Assembly: GCA_009841235.1 (NCBI GenBank)
Contig: VXMH01000034.1
Location: 1-44,743 of the forward strand
Direction of reading: 5' to 3'
From: Caldilineaceae bacterium SB0661_bin_32
GTDB lineage: Bacteria; Chloroflexota; Anaerolineae; Caldilineales; Caldilineaceae
DNA: 44,743 nt
The translations under genes were made by a program, and so were the position numbers. Shown here piece by piece: positions 1-8,276 of the stretch (its first letter is position 1; each line of letters opens with the position of its first letter). The notes under the pieces are model-generated. The model had not been told where the DNA came from. It worked only from the letters and a program-made list of their open reading frames with translations, and did not search any database.

Positions 1-11
1 CACACAACGCC

Positions 12-60
12 CCCCTCCGCAAACTCCCGTAGGGGCAGGCCTTGTGCCTGCCCTCTCTCC
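12..60 (-). repeat. Dispersed palindromic repeat, left-edge copy
   Basis: An 8-bp perfect inverted repeat, GGGCAGGC (33-40) and GCCTGCCC (46-53), encloses a 5-nt loop. Read on the minus strand, the stem and its flank (a short run ending in AGTTTG and a G-rich tail) match the copy at 14270-14320 and, more loosely, the right end of the window. The match is direct; calling it a genome-wide family is inference. Confidence 0.75.
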
Positions 61-224
61 TCGAAATTAGACGTGGTTGACAAGCAGCCATTTCTGTCGG
101 AACATAGGCGGGCAAAAGGAGGGAGCTTTGCCAGGACTACAAAATCCGTTCTGACGTGTCACGATTTCAACCCACCCTCCCGAACCCGCCTACCACACGC
201 ACGCGCCATTGACTACCGGAAAAG
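61..224. other. Non-coding leader before the first gene
   Basis: I see no convincing gene here. A perfect TTGACA hexamer lies at 77-82, but no good -10 box follows at 16-18 nt, so a promoter for the gene at 225 is only a weak possibility. A short open frame crossing this stretch has no family resemblance and runs into the next gene in another frame. Confidence 0.4.
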
Positions 225-1094
225 ATGGAGCAAATGCAAGAACATTCGAGAGCCATTCTGAATGCGGACCCCAGCCTTAGCCGGTTTGACCCGCTGCCGC
301 GCATCATCTATCACGACGACTTCAACCGCGGTCTGCGAGGCTGGGTTGAGCTGATAGGGAACTACGAAGACAGCCTGGACAGTATGCTGCCCCAGTACGC
401 GGATATGCGGCCGCCGATGTTGAGCAGCGGAACGCACTGGGATACGGGGACGCATGGGGCGATGCAGGGCACCTATTCGATGAAACTGGCGACGCGGGCC
501 AGGGCTGGGGACATCAGCGTCTCGATCAAGCGGGTAACGTGGCGGCACAGGGGGCCGGTACGGCTGGAGGCTTACTTCACGTTCAAACCGGAGGCGAGCG
601 CGCTGCAGCTGTCGGTGGACGACGTGCGGGCGGTGGGCGTTCTGTTTGACCTGCAGGATGAAGAGTACCGGTGGATGCCGCACTGGCGCTATCTCAATGC
701 GCTGGAGGGCGAGCCGGTGCGCAGCTGGCAGTTCAAGAGGGAGCGGGAACCTTTTCATGATATAGGCGGCAGGGCCGAGACGGTCTCCCACTTTCATCTG
801 GCGCCGACCGGCTGGGAAAATGTGCCTGACTCAGGCCAGATTCTTTGCTACAATGAGGTCGCCACCAAATTCAATTGGTATTATCTCCGCATGGATCTCG
901 ACCTGGCCGGCCGGCAGATCACGCATCTGCAATGCAACGATCGCGTCCACGATCTCACAGACGTCGGGCCGATGATGATCCCTGCAATGCCCAACCTGGA
1001 CTGCATGTTGAACGTCGCGTTCTGGGTCGAAACCGACGTCGACAAGAGAGCATTTCTCTACGTTGACTCGGTCCTTTTATCGGGGGAGTGGTAG
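225..1094 (+). CDS. Uncharacterised protein, DUF6772-like
   Basis: A 289-residue protein with no signal peptide or membrane segment. It is rich in aromatic residues and beta-prone segments, for example DDFNRGLRGW near residue 31 and FKPEASALQLS near residue 121. This style suits a jelly-roll or concanavalin-like beta-sandwich that binds or processes carbohydrate. From memory it resembles the DUF6772 family of Chloroflexota and Planctomycetes; I could not test this. The ATG at 225 follows a weak GGAAAAG. A small gene starts two bases after its stop, so the two are probably cotranscribed. Function unknown. Confidence 0.7.
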   Translation: MEQMQEHSRAILNADPSLSRFDPLPRIIYHDDFNRGLRGWVELIGNYEDSLDSMLPQYADMRPPMLSSGTHWDTGTHGAMQGTYSMKLATRARAGDISVSIKRVTWRHRGPVRLEAYFTFKPEASALQLSVDDVRAVGVLFDLQDEEYRWMPHWRYLNALEGEPVRSWQFKREREPFHDIGGRAETVSHFHLAPTGWENVPDSGQILCYNEVATKFNWYYLRMDLDLAGRQITHLQCNDRVHDLTDVGPMMIPAMPNLDCMLNVAFWVETDVDKRAFLYVDSVLLSGEW

Positions 1095-1096
1095 CG

Positions 1097-1429
1097 ATGC
1101 TGCGCGAGAGTTACACAGCCATTGTCGAGCGCAGTGAGACGTTAAGGGGAAGCTTCGCGACGGAGCCATACGAATGCGGCTGGGCGGGTGAAGCGATCTT
1201 CTTCGTGCGGATACTTGAGCGCGCGGGAAACCTTGAAGGCGTTACGCTGCACGTACAGATCTCGCCGGATGGGATTCGCTGGTGCGATGAGGGGACAGCC
1301 ATTACGCTTGGCGAGGAGGAGGTTGCGTTTGGCAAGGTGGCGCACTTTGGCAACTGGCTGCGTCTGAGCGGCAGGTTGCCACACGGCGCCAGTATGAGGG
1401 CGATCATCGCGCTCAGTCTCAAGGCGTAA
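1097..1429 (+). CDS. Small hypothetical protein coupled to the upstream gene
   Basis: A 110-residue protein. The ATG at 1097 is preferred over the in-frame GTG at 1088 because GGGGGAG (1082-1088) sits at good spacing from it and the upstream stop lies two bases before it. The sequence alternates short beta-prone segments (FFVRILERAGN, LHVQISPDGIRW) and ends in IIALSLKA. It looks like a small single-domain beta-sandwich. There are no catalytic motifs I recognise. It probably acts with the protein encoded at 225-1094, an inference from coupling alone. Confidence 0.65.
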   Translation: MLRESYTAIVERSETLRGSFATEPYECGWAGEAIFFVRILERAGNLEGVTLHVQISPDGIRWCDEGTAITLGEEEVAFGKVAHFGNWLRLSGRLPHGASMRAIIALSLKA

Positions 1430-1515
1430 GAACGTCTTTCGTCAAGTGTATTCGACTTCTTCGTATTGCGTAAAGGCGGGCAAGACTGTCACGATTCAGT
1501 CAGTGGAGATCCCTG

Positions 1516-1974
1516 ATGACCATAGACGACCACTTTGCACGCGAAAAGGCGCAGCGGGAAAGAAATATCCAGACTTCAATTGAGAAGCTGCATTGCGCCA
1601 CTCACGACGCATTGGACGAACTTCATCGTGAACTGACGTGGGAGTTGACCGAAGATATCCGCGATCATTTTTCAATTCTCGCGGAAGATGAAGTGGAAGA
1701 GTTCTTTGCAAAGCCACTACCTCACATGGAGATATTGGCTTTGTATATCGAACAGGAGAAGAAACATAGCCAAGAAAGGGCGACCTTTCTCAAAGGATTT
1801 TCCAAGTTCATGTTGGAAACTGCAAATGAACAGGTAGAAGATTACCGCGAGACTGAATCGATCCTTTCACGCATTGCTGAAAACAATGAAAAGACTTACT
1901 CCACCGATGAAGTGAGACAGGTGCTTGACTTGGAAGATAAGTTACTCCAGGGACGCCCTCCGGTTTCTACGTAG
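1516..1974 (+). CDS. Hypothetical helical protein, AT-richer than its neighbours
   Basis: A 152-residue, highly charged, mostly helical protein with no signal peptide or membrane segment. The ATG at 1516 has GGAG at 1505-1508, a 7-nt spacing. Heptad-like Leu/Ile spacing and many Glu/Lys residues suggest a coiled coil or helical bundle over most of its length. Base composition is visibly less GC-rich than the genes on either side, which hints at separate origin. I recognise no family. It sits alone between the first gene pair and the ABC transporter. Confidence 0.6.
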   Translation: MTIDDHFAREKAQRERNIQTSIEKLHCATHDALDELHRELTWELTEDIRDHFSILAEDEVEEFFAKPLPHMEILALYIEQEKKHSQERATFLKGFSKFMLETANEQVEDYRETESILSRIAENNEKTYSTDEVRQVLDLEDKLLQGRPPVST

Positions 1975-2117
1975 AGTAAATCGTAGAACGGCAGACCGTA
2001 ATATAGCTGACACACTTAAAGGACACCTATCCGTCTTACTGACAGGGAGCCAGTTCTCTTATCTGCTCTGATTGAATCGGAATTCACGCATTGAACAGCT
2101 CAAGGAGAACAGCCAAA

Positions 2118-3881
2118 ATGAAGGCATTCCGAAGATCCAAACTGCTGATTGGTCTGATAATTCTCTTGGCGCTGGCGGTGAGCGCGGCATGTGCGCCGCC
2201 TGCGGGCGCTCCGCCGGCAGAGACCCAGATGTCCGAAACGACCGCGTATATGCCCTGGTCGCCGGTATGGCGCGAACGGCCTGCACTGGCCGCGGACACG
2301 CCCAGGGCGGACGAACAGGTTCTGCGCTGGGGCACCTACTACGGCCAGCGCTATCCCTACCCGTTCGAGACCTCAGCCGGATACGCGGTTTCGGGCATGC
2401 TCAACATGGCCTTTGAGACGCTCTTCTGGATGAATGAGGACGGAACGCTGGAAGGCCGGCTGGCGGAGGGATTTACGGCCAGCGAGGATGAGACGGTCTG
2501 GACGATCACGGTGAAGGAAGGGATCGTGGCCGCGGACGGTGAACCCTTTACGGCAGAGGACGTGAAGAAGTCGATTGAACTTCACGCTTCGCCCAACACC
2601 GGCTCGCGCGGCACGACCTACGCCCGCTTCATCAAGGGCTACGACGCCATGCGCGCCGAGGAGAATCCGGCCACAGAGCTGGAGGGCGTCACGGTCATTG
2701 ACGATCTGACGGTACAGATCGAGTTGACGCAGCCGTTCCGCGATTTTGCCGCGATCCTCTCGCTGCCGCACCGTTTCCTCATGGCGGAGACATCCCATTA
2801 CAGACCGCCGGCCGAGGATGAGACGCCCTGGTTCGTCGGCCACGGGGCGACCGGGCCGTTTATGATCGCGACGGAGCCGATATGGGTCGGGCCTTCCGAG
2901 CCGGACTCGTTCGAGCTCGTCCCCAATCCCAACTGGCGCGGGGATGCTCCGATCCTGCAGAAGGTCGTTCTCAAGTACTACTCTGACACGCAGACGGCCT
3001 TGATCGCGTATGAGAACGACGAGTACGATGTGTCGGAGAAGTATGGCCCGCTGGAGGCCGCGGACTTGCTGGAGCCGGGCCGCGCCACGAGCGCAGAGAT
3101 GTTCCCGTACCAGTACGAAGTGAGCCGCAGCTTCTACATCGCCCGCGATATACCGCCGATGGACGATACCAAGGTGCGGCAGGCGCTGGCCCATGCGGTC
3201 GACTTCAAGGTGATCGCCGATACGCTGCTGCGCGGGATGTGGCAGCCGGCCTGCCAGTTGATTCCGATGGGCTGGCCGGGATTCATTGAGGGCGAGTGCC
3301 ATACGCCCAGTTATGATCCGGAGCTGGCCCGCCAGCTGATCGCCGAATCCAGCTACGGTTCGGTTGAAAATCTGCCGCAGATCCGGCTGCACGTGGGAGA
3401 GGCCGGCTTTGGCGGCCAGGTCGGCCATCTGACGCGCATCGCCCAGGCGATGCAGCAGTATTGGAAGCAGAGCCTTGGAATCGAAGTTATCATCGAGCGC
3501 TCGCGCGACGTGTTCCTGGCCAATCCGGAGCTCTATCACATCGTGCGCCGCTCGTATGCAGCCCGCTATCCGGGTCTCTCGGCGGTATGCGAAAACGCGT
3601 CGCCGATCGGGACGTACAACCGCTCGCGCGCCGAATCGTGGGGTCCGCCGGATGCTGAAGAGTTGTGCATGACCGCTGACTCTACGATGGACCTGGCCGA
3701 GGCGATACCGATGTACCAGGAGGCCGGGCGTCAGTTCTTCGCGGACGTGTACAGCATCGGCCACTTCACCGAGCCGGCCTACATGCTCGTCAAGCCGTGG
3801 GTCAGCGATTGGAATTCGCTGTTCGGCAGCCTGGACCACGGTGTACGCAATCCGGAGCATCTCTTCATCGCGGCGCGTTAG
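2118..3881 (+). CDS. ABC transporter substrate-binding lipoprotein, family 5 (oligopeptide/dipeptide type)
   Basis: A 587-residue extracytoplasmic solute receptor. The ATG at 2118 follows AAGGAG at 2102-2107; an in-frame TTG at 2091 is upstream of that site and rejected. Residues 1-25 form a lipoprotein signal: basic start, hydrophobic run and VSAAC with Cys25 as the lipid anchor. A Pro/Ala-rich linker follows. The family 5 pattern is clear near residues 115-140, where WTITVKEG is followed by DGEPFTAEDVKKSIE. Both permeases and both ATPases follow, so the transporter is complete. Family 5 proteins bind peptides, nickel, heme or oligosaccharides; the downstream propeller and oxidoreductase genes favour a sugar-containing ligand, by inference. 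Confidence 0.9.
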   Translation: MKAFRRSKLLIGLIILLALAVSAACAPPAGAPPAETQMSETTAYMPWSPVWRERPALAADTPRADEQVLRWGTYYGQRYPYPFETSAGYAVSGMLNMAFETLFWMNEDGTLEGRLAEGFTASEDETVWTITVKEGIVAADGEPFTAEDVKKSIELHASPNTGSRGTTYARFIKGYDAMRAEENPATELEGVTVIDDLTVQIELTQPFRDFAAILSLPHRFLMAETSHYRPPAEDETPWFVGHGATGPFMIATEPIWVGPSEPDSFELVPNPNWRGDAPILQKVVLKYYSDTQTALIAYENDEYDVSEKYGPLEAADLLEPGRATSAEMFPYQYEVSRSFYIARDIPPMDDTKVRQALAHAVDFKVIADTLLRGMWQPACQLIPMGWPGFIEGECHTPSYDPELARQLIAESSYGSVENLPQIRLHVGEAGFGGQVGHLTRIAQAMQQYWKQSLGIEVIIERSRDVFLANPELYHIVRRSYAARYPGLSAVCENASPIGTYNRSRAESWGPPDAEELCMTADSTMDLAEAIPMYQEAGRQFFADVYSIGHFTEPAYMLVKPWVSDWNSLFGSLDHGVRNPEHLFIAAR

Positions 3882-3928
3882 AGCGGCCGGCGGTGACGTG
3901 ATGTGAAGTTGTCAGAGAAGAGAGTTCT

Positions 3929-3962
3929 GGGGAGAGAGATGCGGAAACCAATCTCTCTCCCC
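3929..3962 (+). promoter_or_regulatory. Strong stem-loop between binding-protein and permease genes
   Basis: A perfect 12-bp inverted repeat pairs GGGGAGAGAGAT (3929-3940) with ATCTCTCTCCCC (3951-3962) around a 10-nt loop. No U-run follows, so it is not a classic intrinsic terminator. It lies in the 123-nt gap after the binding-protein gene. In many importer operons a structure at this point protects the upstream message and gives extra binding protein over permease; that role is inferred here. Confidence 0.7.
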
Positions 3963-4004
3963 GTTCCAGATTCCTCGTAGCTCGTTACTGTTCTGGGTGT
4001 CGGA

Positions 4005-5000
4005 ATGTTCCTGTACACTGTGCGCAGGCTGGTTTCGCTTGTGCCGATCGTCGTCGTTGTGATGTTGATCACGTTTACGTTGGGCTATTTTGGTCCCATC
4101 GATCCTGTGCGCGCGGTGCTGGGAGAAGAATGGGAGGACGAAGCGCGCTACGCAGAGGTCAAGAAGGCGCTCGGCCTGGACCGGCCCTTCCTGATCCAGT
4201 TTCTTGACTATATGGGGGCGATGTTCGGGGGCAATTGGGGCCAGTCTTTGTCTTCATTTGGCGGCGCGGCCAGCGACAGAGCGGTCGGTGAGGGTCGGGG
4301 CGCCGGTTTCTCCGGCACGAGCACCGGCGTGCGGGAGATGGTCGTCGGCCGCCTTGGGATCACCGCGCAGCTTTCCTTTTGGGCGCTGGTTTTCCTGGTT
4401 ACTTTCGCCATCTTGCTTGGCGTTCTCGCGGCCGTCAAGCAGAACACGGCCGTCGATTACACGATCGTTACCAGTTCGATCATCGCCAGCTCGATCCCGG
4501 CCTATGTAATTGGGCCGGTCCTTCTCATCATATTTGTACTCAAGATTCCCGTCTTCAAGACTGTCGGGGGATGGGACGGCATGTTCTCGCGACAGGCAAT
4601 TCTGCCGGCCATTGTGCTGGCGTTCGGCCCGATGCTGGTGATCGTGCGGCAAACGCGAGCCGGCATTGTGGAGGTGCTGGGCAAGGACTTTGTGCGCACG
4701 GCTCGCGCCAAGGGCATGCCGGAGCGGCTGGTGGTGACGCGTCATATGCTGCGCACGGCCATGATTCCGGTACTGACCTCGATGGGCCTGATCACAAGCG
4801 GGCTGCTGACCGGCAGTCTCTTTGTCGAGCAGATCTTCAACATTCCCGGCATTGGCAAGCTGGCGATTCAGACGCTCTTGTCGGGCGATCATGCGGTGTT
4901 TATGGGGGTCGTCCTGTTTCAGTCATTGATCATCGTGACGGTCAACCTGCTGACCGATCTGTTATACGGCGGGCTGGACCCGCGCGTCACCTACAGTTGA
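4005..5000 (+). CDS. ABC transporter permease, DppB-like
   Basis: A 331-residue integral membrane subunit of a dipeptide/oligopeptide-type importer. The N-terminus (MFLYTVRRLVSLVPIVVVV) is the typical first helix of DppB/OppB proteins. Several further helices follow from about residue 120. The cytoplasmic coupling (EAA) loop is near residues 225-250, with RTARAKGMPERLVVTRHMLR contacting the ATPase. It ends with DLLYGGLDPRVTYS, the usual end of this family. The insert near residues 80-105 is Gly/Ser-rich and variable. It pairs with the permease at 5136. Confidence 0.93.
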   Translation: MFLYTVRRLVSLVPIVVVVMLITFTLGYFGPIDPVRAVLGEEWEDEARYAEVKKALGLDRPFLIQFLDYMGAMFGGNWGQSLSSFGGAASDRAVGEGRGAGFSGTSTGVREMVVGRLGITAQLSFWALVFLVTFAILLGVLAAVKQNTAVDYTIVTSSIIASSIPAYVIGPVLLIIFVLKIPVFKTVGGWDGMFSRQAILPAIVLAFGPMLVIVRQTRAGIVEVLGKDFVRTARAKGMPERLVVTRHMLRTAMIPVLTSMGLITSGLLTGSLFVEQIFNIPGIGKLAIQTLLSGDHAVFMGVVLFQSLIIVTVNLLTDLLYGGLDPRVTYS

Positions 5001-5088
5001 GCGCGGTGGGAATTTCATCGTAATCGCGATGGGAAATGAAGTGCCTCGATTTATGGCGTCGACCAGTTTCCGGCGACGCGCGACAGCC

Positions 5089-5103
5089 CGCTTTGCGAAA
5101 GCG
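5089..5103 (+). promoter_or_regulatory. Short hairpin between the two permease genes
   Basis: CGCTTT (5089-5094) and AAAGCG (5098-5103) form a 6-bp stem with a GCG loop in the 135-nt gap between permease genes. A looser repeat, CATCG/CGATG, lies near 5020-5036 in the same gap. They may tune relative expression or RNA stability; the role is inferred. Confidence 0.35.
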
Positions 5104-5135
5104 CCAGTGTCCAACTATTTCCTGAGGTTGTCAGA

Positions 5136-6104
5136 GTGACCGCCGAGGCCAACACCCAGCACCAGCTGTTTGCCATGCCGGAGCAGCGCACCCTGTGGCA
5201 GGATGCCCTGGAGCAGTTGATGCGCAACCGGCTGGCGATATTCGGGGTCTTTGTCGCCCTGCTGCTTGTTTTTGTCTCCATTTTCGGGCCCTGGCTCTCC
5301 CCCTATGACTACACCCAACAGAACCTCTTCAGAATCAACGAAGGGCCCAGCATAGACCACTGGCTGGGGACAGACGGTCTGGGCCGCGACATGCTCACCC
5401 GCATCCTCCATGGCGCCCGCACCGCCTTTCTGGTGGGGCTGATCGTCACGATCGGCACGACCGTTCTGGGCGTTGTGCTGGGCGCGGCCGGCGCATTTCT
5501 GGGCGGCTGGGTTGACGCCACCGTTATGCGCATGGCCGATATTACGATGGCCTTCCCCGATATTCTCCTGGCCGCCTTTATCAGCGTTGTTTTTCGCGAA
5601 AAAGTGCTCGAACTGCAACTCCAGTTGCAGGAGCAGTACGGGTGGACGCTCTCCGAGTCGAACCGCGTCTACCTGGACTACCTGGTGATCTTCGGCGCGC
5701 TGACATTGGTACAGTGGTATGGGAAGGCGCGGCTGGTGCGGGGGCAGATCCTTTCGCTGCGCGAAAAGGAGTTTATCGAGGCCGAGCGGGCCCTGGGCGC
5801 GTCGAATTGGACCATTATCCTCAACCACCTGGTCCCCAACAGCCTGGGGCCGCTGATCGTTTCCATTACGGTCGGTTTTGGGGGCGCGATGTTGTCGGAG
5901 GCGTCCCTCAGCTTCCTGGGCGTAGGCATCCAGCCGCCGGGCGCGAGCTGGGGAGAGATGATCAGCGACAGCCTGGGACAGTGGCGCTTCAACCCGCACC
6001 TGGTGTTGATGCCGGGGATTGTACTTGCGATCGTGGTGCTGGGCTTCAACTTCCTGGGGGATGGGCTGAACGACGCGCTCAATCCTGAGCAGAGGCGGCG
6101 TTGA
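5136..6104 (+). CDS. ABC transporter permease, DppC-like
   Basis: A 322-residue second permease subunit. The chosen start is the GTG at 5136; an ATG at 5175 is possible and would shorten it by 13 residues. The N-terminal OppC-type helix (RNRLAIFGVFVALLLVFVSI) is followed by WLSPYDYTQQN and TDGLGRDMLTRIL, all characteristic of DppC/OppC. The EAA loop near residue 220 reads EAERALGASNWTIILNHLVP. Between the last amphipathic helices there is a longer, Gln/Leu-rich cytoplasmic segment (about residues 150-195) than in E. coli DppC. It stops four bases before the first ATPase gene, indicating tight coupling. Confidence 0.93.
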   Translation: MTAEANTQHQLFAMPEQRTLWQDALEQLMRNRLAIFGVFVALLLVFVSIFGPWLSPYDYTQQNLFRINEGPSIDHWLGTDGLGRDMLTRILHGARTAFLVGLIVTIGTTVLGVVLGAAGAFLGGWVDATVMRMADITMAFPDILLAAFISVVFREKVLELQLQLQEQYGWTLSESNRVYLDYLVIFGALTLVQWYGKARLVRGQILSLREKEFIEAERALGASNWTIILNHLVPNSLGPLIVSITVGFGGAMLSEASLSFLGVGIQPPGASWGEMISDSLGQWRFNPHLVLMPGIVLAIVVLGFNFLGDGLNDALNPEQRRR

Positions 6105-6108
6105 AGCG

Positions 6109-7146
6109 ATGGGTACGGACCGCGGTTCCCAGCCAGAGATCCCGCTGACAAAAGGGGACGAACCGGACGCCATGCCCCTGCTCCGGATCCAGGCGTTGCA
6201 CACACAGTTCGAGACCAAACAGGGCACTGTCCGTGCAGTCGACGGCCTGTCGCTCGACCTCTACGAAGGCGAGGTATTGGGCCTGGTCGGCGAGAGCGGC
6301 TGCGGCAAGACGATGACGGCGCTGTCGATTATGGGTCTGCTGCCGGGAAACGGCCAGGCGGTGGCAGGGGAGATAAGCTTCGAAGGAAAGAACCTGCTGC
6401 AGTGCAGCTCCGAGGAGATGAAGAAGATCCGGGGCGCCAAGATCGCGATGGTCTTCCAGGAGCCGATGACCGCGCTGACGCCGACGATGACGATTGGCCG
6501 CCAGATCAGCGAGGCGATGGAGATTCACCTTGACCTGAGCCGGGAGGAGGCGCGGGAGCGGGCACTGGAGCTTCTCGAACACGTCGGCATCCCCTCGCCC
6601 CGGGCCCGCTTTGACAACTACATTCATCAGTTCAGCGGCGGCATGCGGCAGCGGGTGATGATTGCGATCGCATTTTCCTGCCAGCCGCGACTGCTGCTGG
6701 CCGACGAACCGACCACCGCGCTGGACGTGACGGTGCAGGCGCAGATCCTGGACCTGATCAAGCAGCTGGCGCAGGAGGCCGGCATGACCGCGCTCTTCAT
6801 TACGCACGACATGGGCATCGTCGCCGGCAGCTGCGACCGCGTTGCGGTGATGTACGCCGGCCGCATGGTCGAGATCGGGCCTGTCGATGACGTGCTGCTG
6901 AATCCCCGCCATCCGTATACGCAGGGGCTGCTCGGCTCCGTTCCCTCCCTGGACAGCAATCCCGGGGACCGGCTGTTTTCGATCAGCGGGTTGCCGCCCG
7001 ACCTGGCCAGTCTGCCGACCGGGTGCAAGTTCTGGCCCCGCTGCCCGCTGGCCGACGACCGCTGCCGGGAGGAGGAGCCGGTGTTGGAGCAGTACGGCGA
7101 GTCCCAGGCGGCGTGCTGGAAGGTGATGCCGCTGCATACAAATTAG
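6109..7146 (+). CDS. ABC transporter ATPase, DppD-like
   Basis: A 345-residue ATPase of a peptide-type importer. Walker A is GESGCGKT at residues 61-68. The Q-loop is in [10 protein letters not shown], the signature is FSGGMRQR, Walker B is LLLADEP with the D-loop TTALD, and the switch His is in FITHD. The C-terminal oligopeptide-transporter region has the Cys-rich pattern [14 protein letters not shown]. The ATG at 6109 gives about 20 extra residues before the usual family start; an ATG at 6172 (MPLLRIQ) may be the true start. It works as a heterodimer with the ATPase at 7232. Confidence 0.93.
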   Translation: MGTDRGSQPEIPLTKGDEPDAMPLLRIQALHTQFETKQGTVRAVDGLSLDLYEGEVLGLVGESGCGKTMTALSIMGLLPGNGQAVAGEISFEGKNLLQCSSEEMKKIRGAKIAMVFQEPMTALTPTMTIGRQISEAMEIHLDLSREEARERALELLEHVGIPSPRARFDNYIHQFSGGMRQRVMIAIAFSCQPRLLLADEPTTALDVTVQAQILDLIKQLAQEAGMTALFITHDMGIVAGSCDRVAVMYAGRMVEIGPVDDVLLNPRHPYTQGLLGSVPSLDSNPGDRLFSISGLPPDLASLPTGCKFWPRCPLADDRCREEEPVLEQYGESQAACWKVMPLHTN

Positions 7147-7156
7147 AGAGAATCGG

Positions 7157-7174
7157 GAACGGCGTTTCGCGTTC
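7157..7174 (+). promoter_or_regulatory. Hairpin between the two ATPase genes
   Basis: GAACG (7157-7161) pairs with CGTTC (7170-7174), with an inner CG/CG pair, a one-base bulge and a TTT loop. It lies in the 85-nt gap between ATPase genes and is the third stem-loop in a gap of this operon. The effect on expression is inferred. Confidence 0.35.
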
Positions 7175-7231
7175 AGATGTTTGGTACAGCTGCGCTACAC
7201 GGATCCGGGCGAAGGCTATTGGTGCTAGAGG

Positions 7232-8209
7232 ATGGACGAACAACCTCTGTTGAGCGTGCGCGACCTGGTCAAGCATTTTCGCATGCCGCGGCGGAGCATT
7301 CTGCGCCCGGCGGACGTGGTGAGGGCGGTTGACGGGGTCAGCTTCGACATCTGGCGCGGCAAGACGCTGGGCCTGGTCGGCGAGAGCGGCTGCGGCAAGA
7401 CGACGACGGGACGGACAATTCTGCAGCTGATGCGCGCGACGGCGGGCTCCGTTCAATTTGGGGGCGCCGATCTTTGCCTGTTGAGCGACAAGGAGCTGCG
7501 CCGCTTCAGAAGCGGGATGCAGATTATCTTCCAGGACCCCTACGCCTCCCTTGATCCGCGCATGACGATCGGCAAGGCGATCGCCGAGCCGCTGATGATC
7601 CACAAGCTCTGCCAGACGCGCGCTGAGGCCAGTGAACGCGTCCAGGCGTTGATGGAGCGCGTCGGGTTGAATCCCTACTTTAACAATCGCTATCCCCATG
7701 AATTCAGCGGCGGCCAGCGCCAGCGCATCGGCATCGCCCGCGCCCTGGCGGTTGACCCTGACTTCGTTGTCCTCGATGAACCCGTCTCCTCGCTCGACGT
7801 CTCCATCCAGGCGCAGATCCTCAACCTGTTGCAGGACCTTCAGGACGAGATGGACCTGACCTATCTGTTCATTGCCCATGACCTGCGGGTGGTGCGCCAT
7901 ATCAGCGACCGCATCGCGGTGATGTATCTGGGTCTGATCGTGGAGTTGGCGCAGGGGCTGGAGATCTACGATGCGCCGCTTCACCCGTATACCCAGGCGC
8001 TGCTGAGCGCGGTGCCGTGGACGGACCCGAGGCTGGCGCGCAAACACCAGCGCATCATTCTGGAAGGTGAGGTATCGAGCGCGGTCAACCCGCCCTCCGG
8101 TTGTCGCTTCCATCCGCGCTGCCCTATCGCCGAGGAGCGCTGCCAGGTTGAACCGCCGGAGCTGCGCGAGGTGCAGCCGGGGCACTGGGTGGCCTGTCAC
8201 CTGGCCTGA
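7232..8209 (+). CDS. ABC transporter ATPase, DppF-like
   Basis: A 325-residue second ATPase. Walker A (GESGCGKT) is near residue 51, the Q-loop is in [13 protein letters not shown], the signature is [15 protein letters not shown], and Walker B is [12 protein letters not shown]. The switch His is in FIAHD. The C-terminal Cys-containing segment ([14 protein letters not shown]) is typical of DppF/OppF. The ATG at 7232 directly follows AGAGG, which is unusually close, so start context is imperfect. It completes the five-gene importer that starts at 2118 and is followed 67 nt later by the first propeller gene. Confidence 0.93.
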   Translation: MDEQPLLSVRDLVKHFRMPRRSILRPADVVRAVDGVSFDIWRGKTLGLVGESGCGKTTTGRTILQLMRATAGSVQFGGADLCLLSDKELRRFRSGMQIIFQDPYASLDPRMTIGKAIAEPLMIHKLCQTRAEASERVQALMERVGLNPYFNNRYPHEFSGGQRQRIGIARALAVDPDFVVLDEPVSSLDVSIQAQILNLLQDLQDEMDLTYLFIAHDLRVVRHISDRIAVMYLGLIVELAQGLEIYDAPLHPYTQALLSAVPWTDPRLARKHQRIILEGEVSSAVNPPSGCRFHPRCPIAEERCQVEPPELREVQPGHWVACHLA

Positions 8210-8276
8210 CGACCGGGACGGTGCCCGCAAATCGAGATCGGACTGACCCGATATCCTTCGCAGGGAGACATGCTCT

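Noticed and set aside
2373..3860. Long minus-strand open frame opposite the binding-protein gene
   Set aside because: Same antisense artefact; the plus-strand gene has a lipobox and a family 5 pattern.
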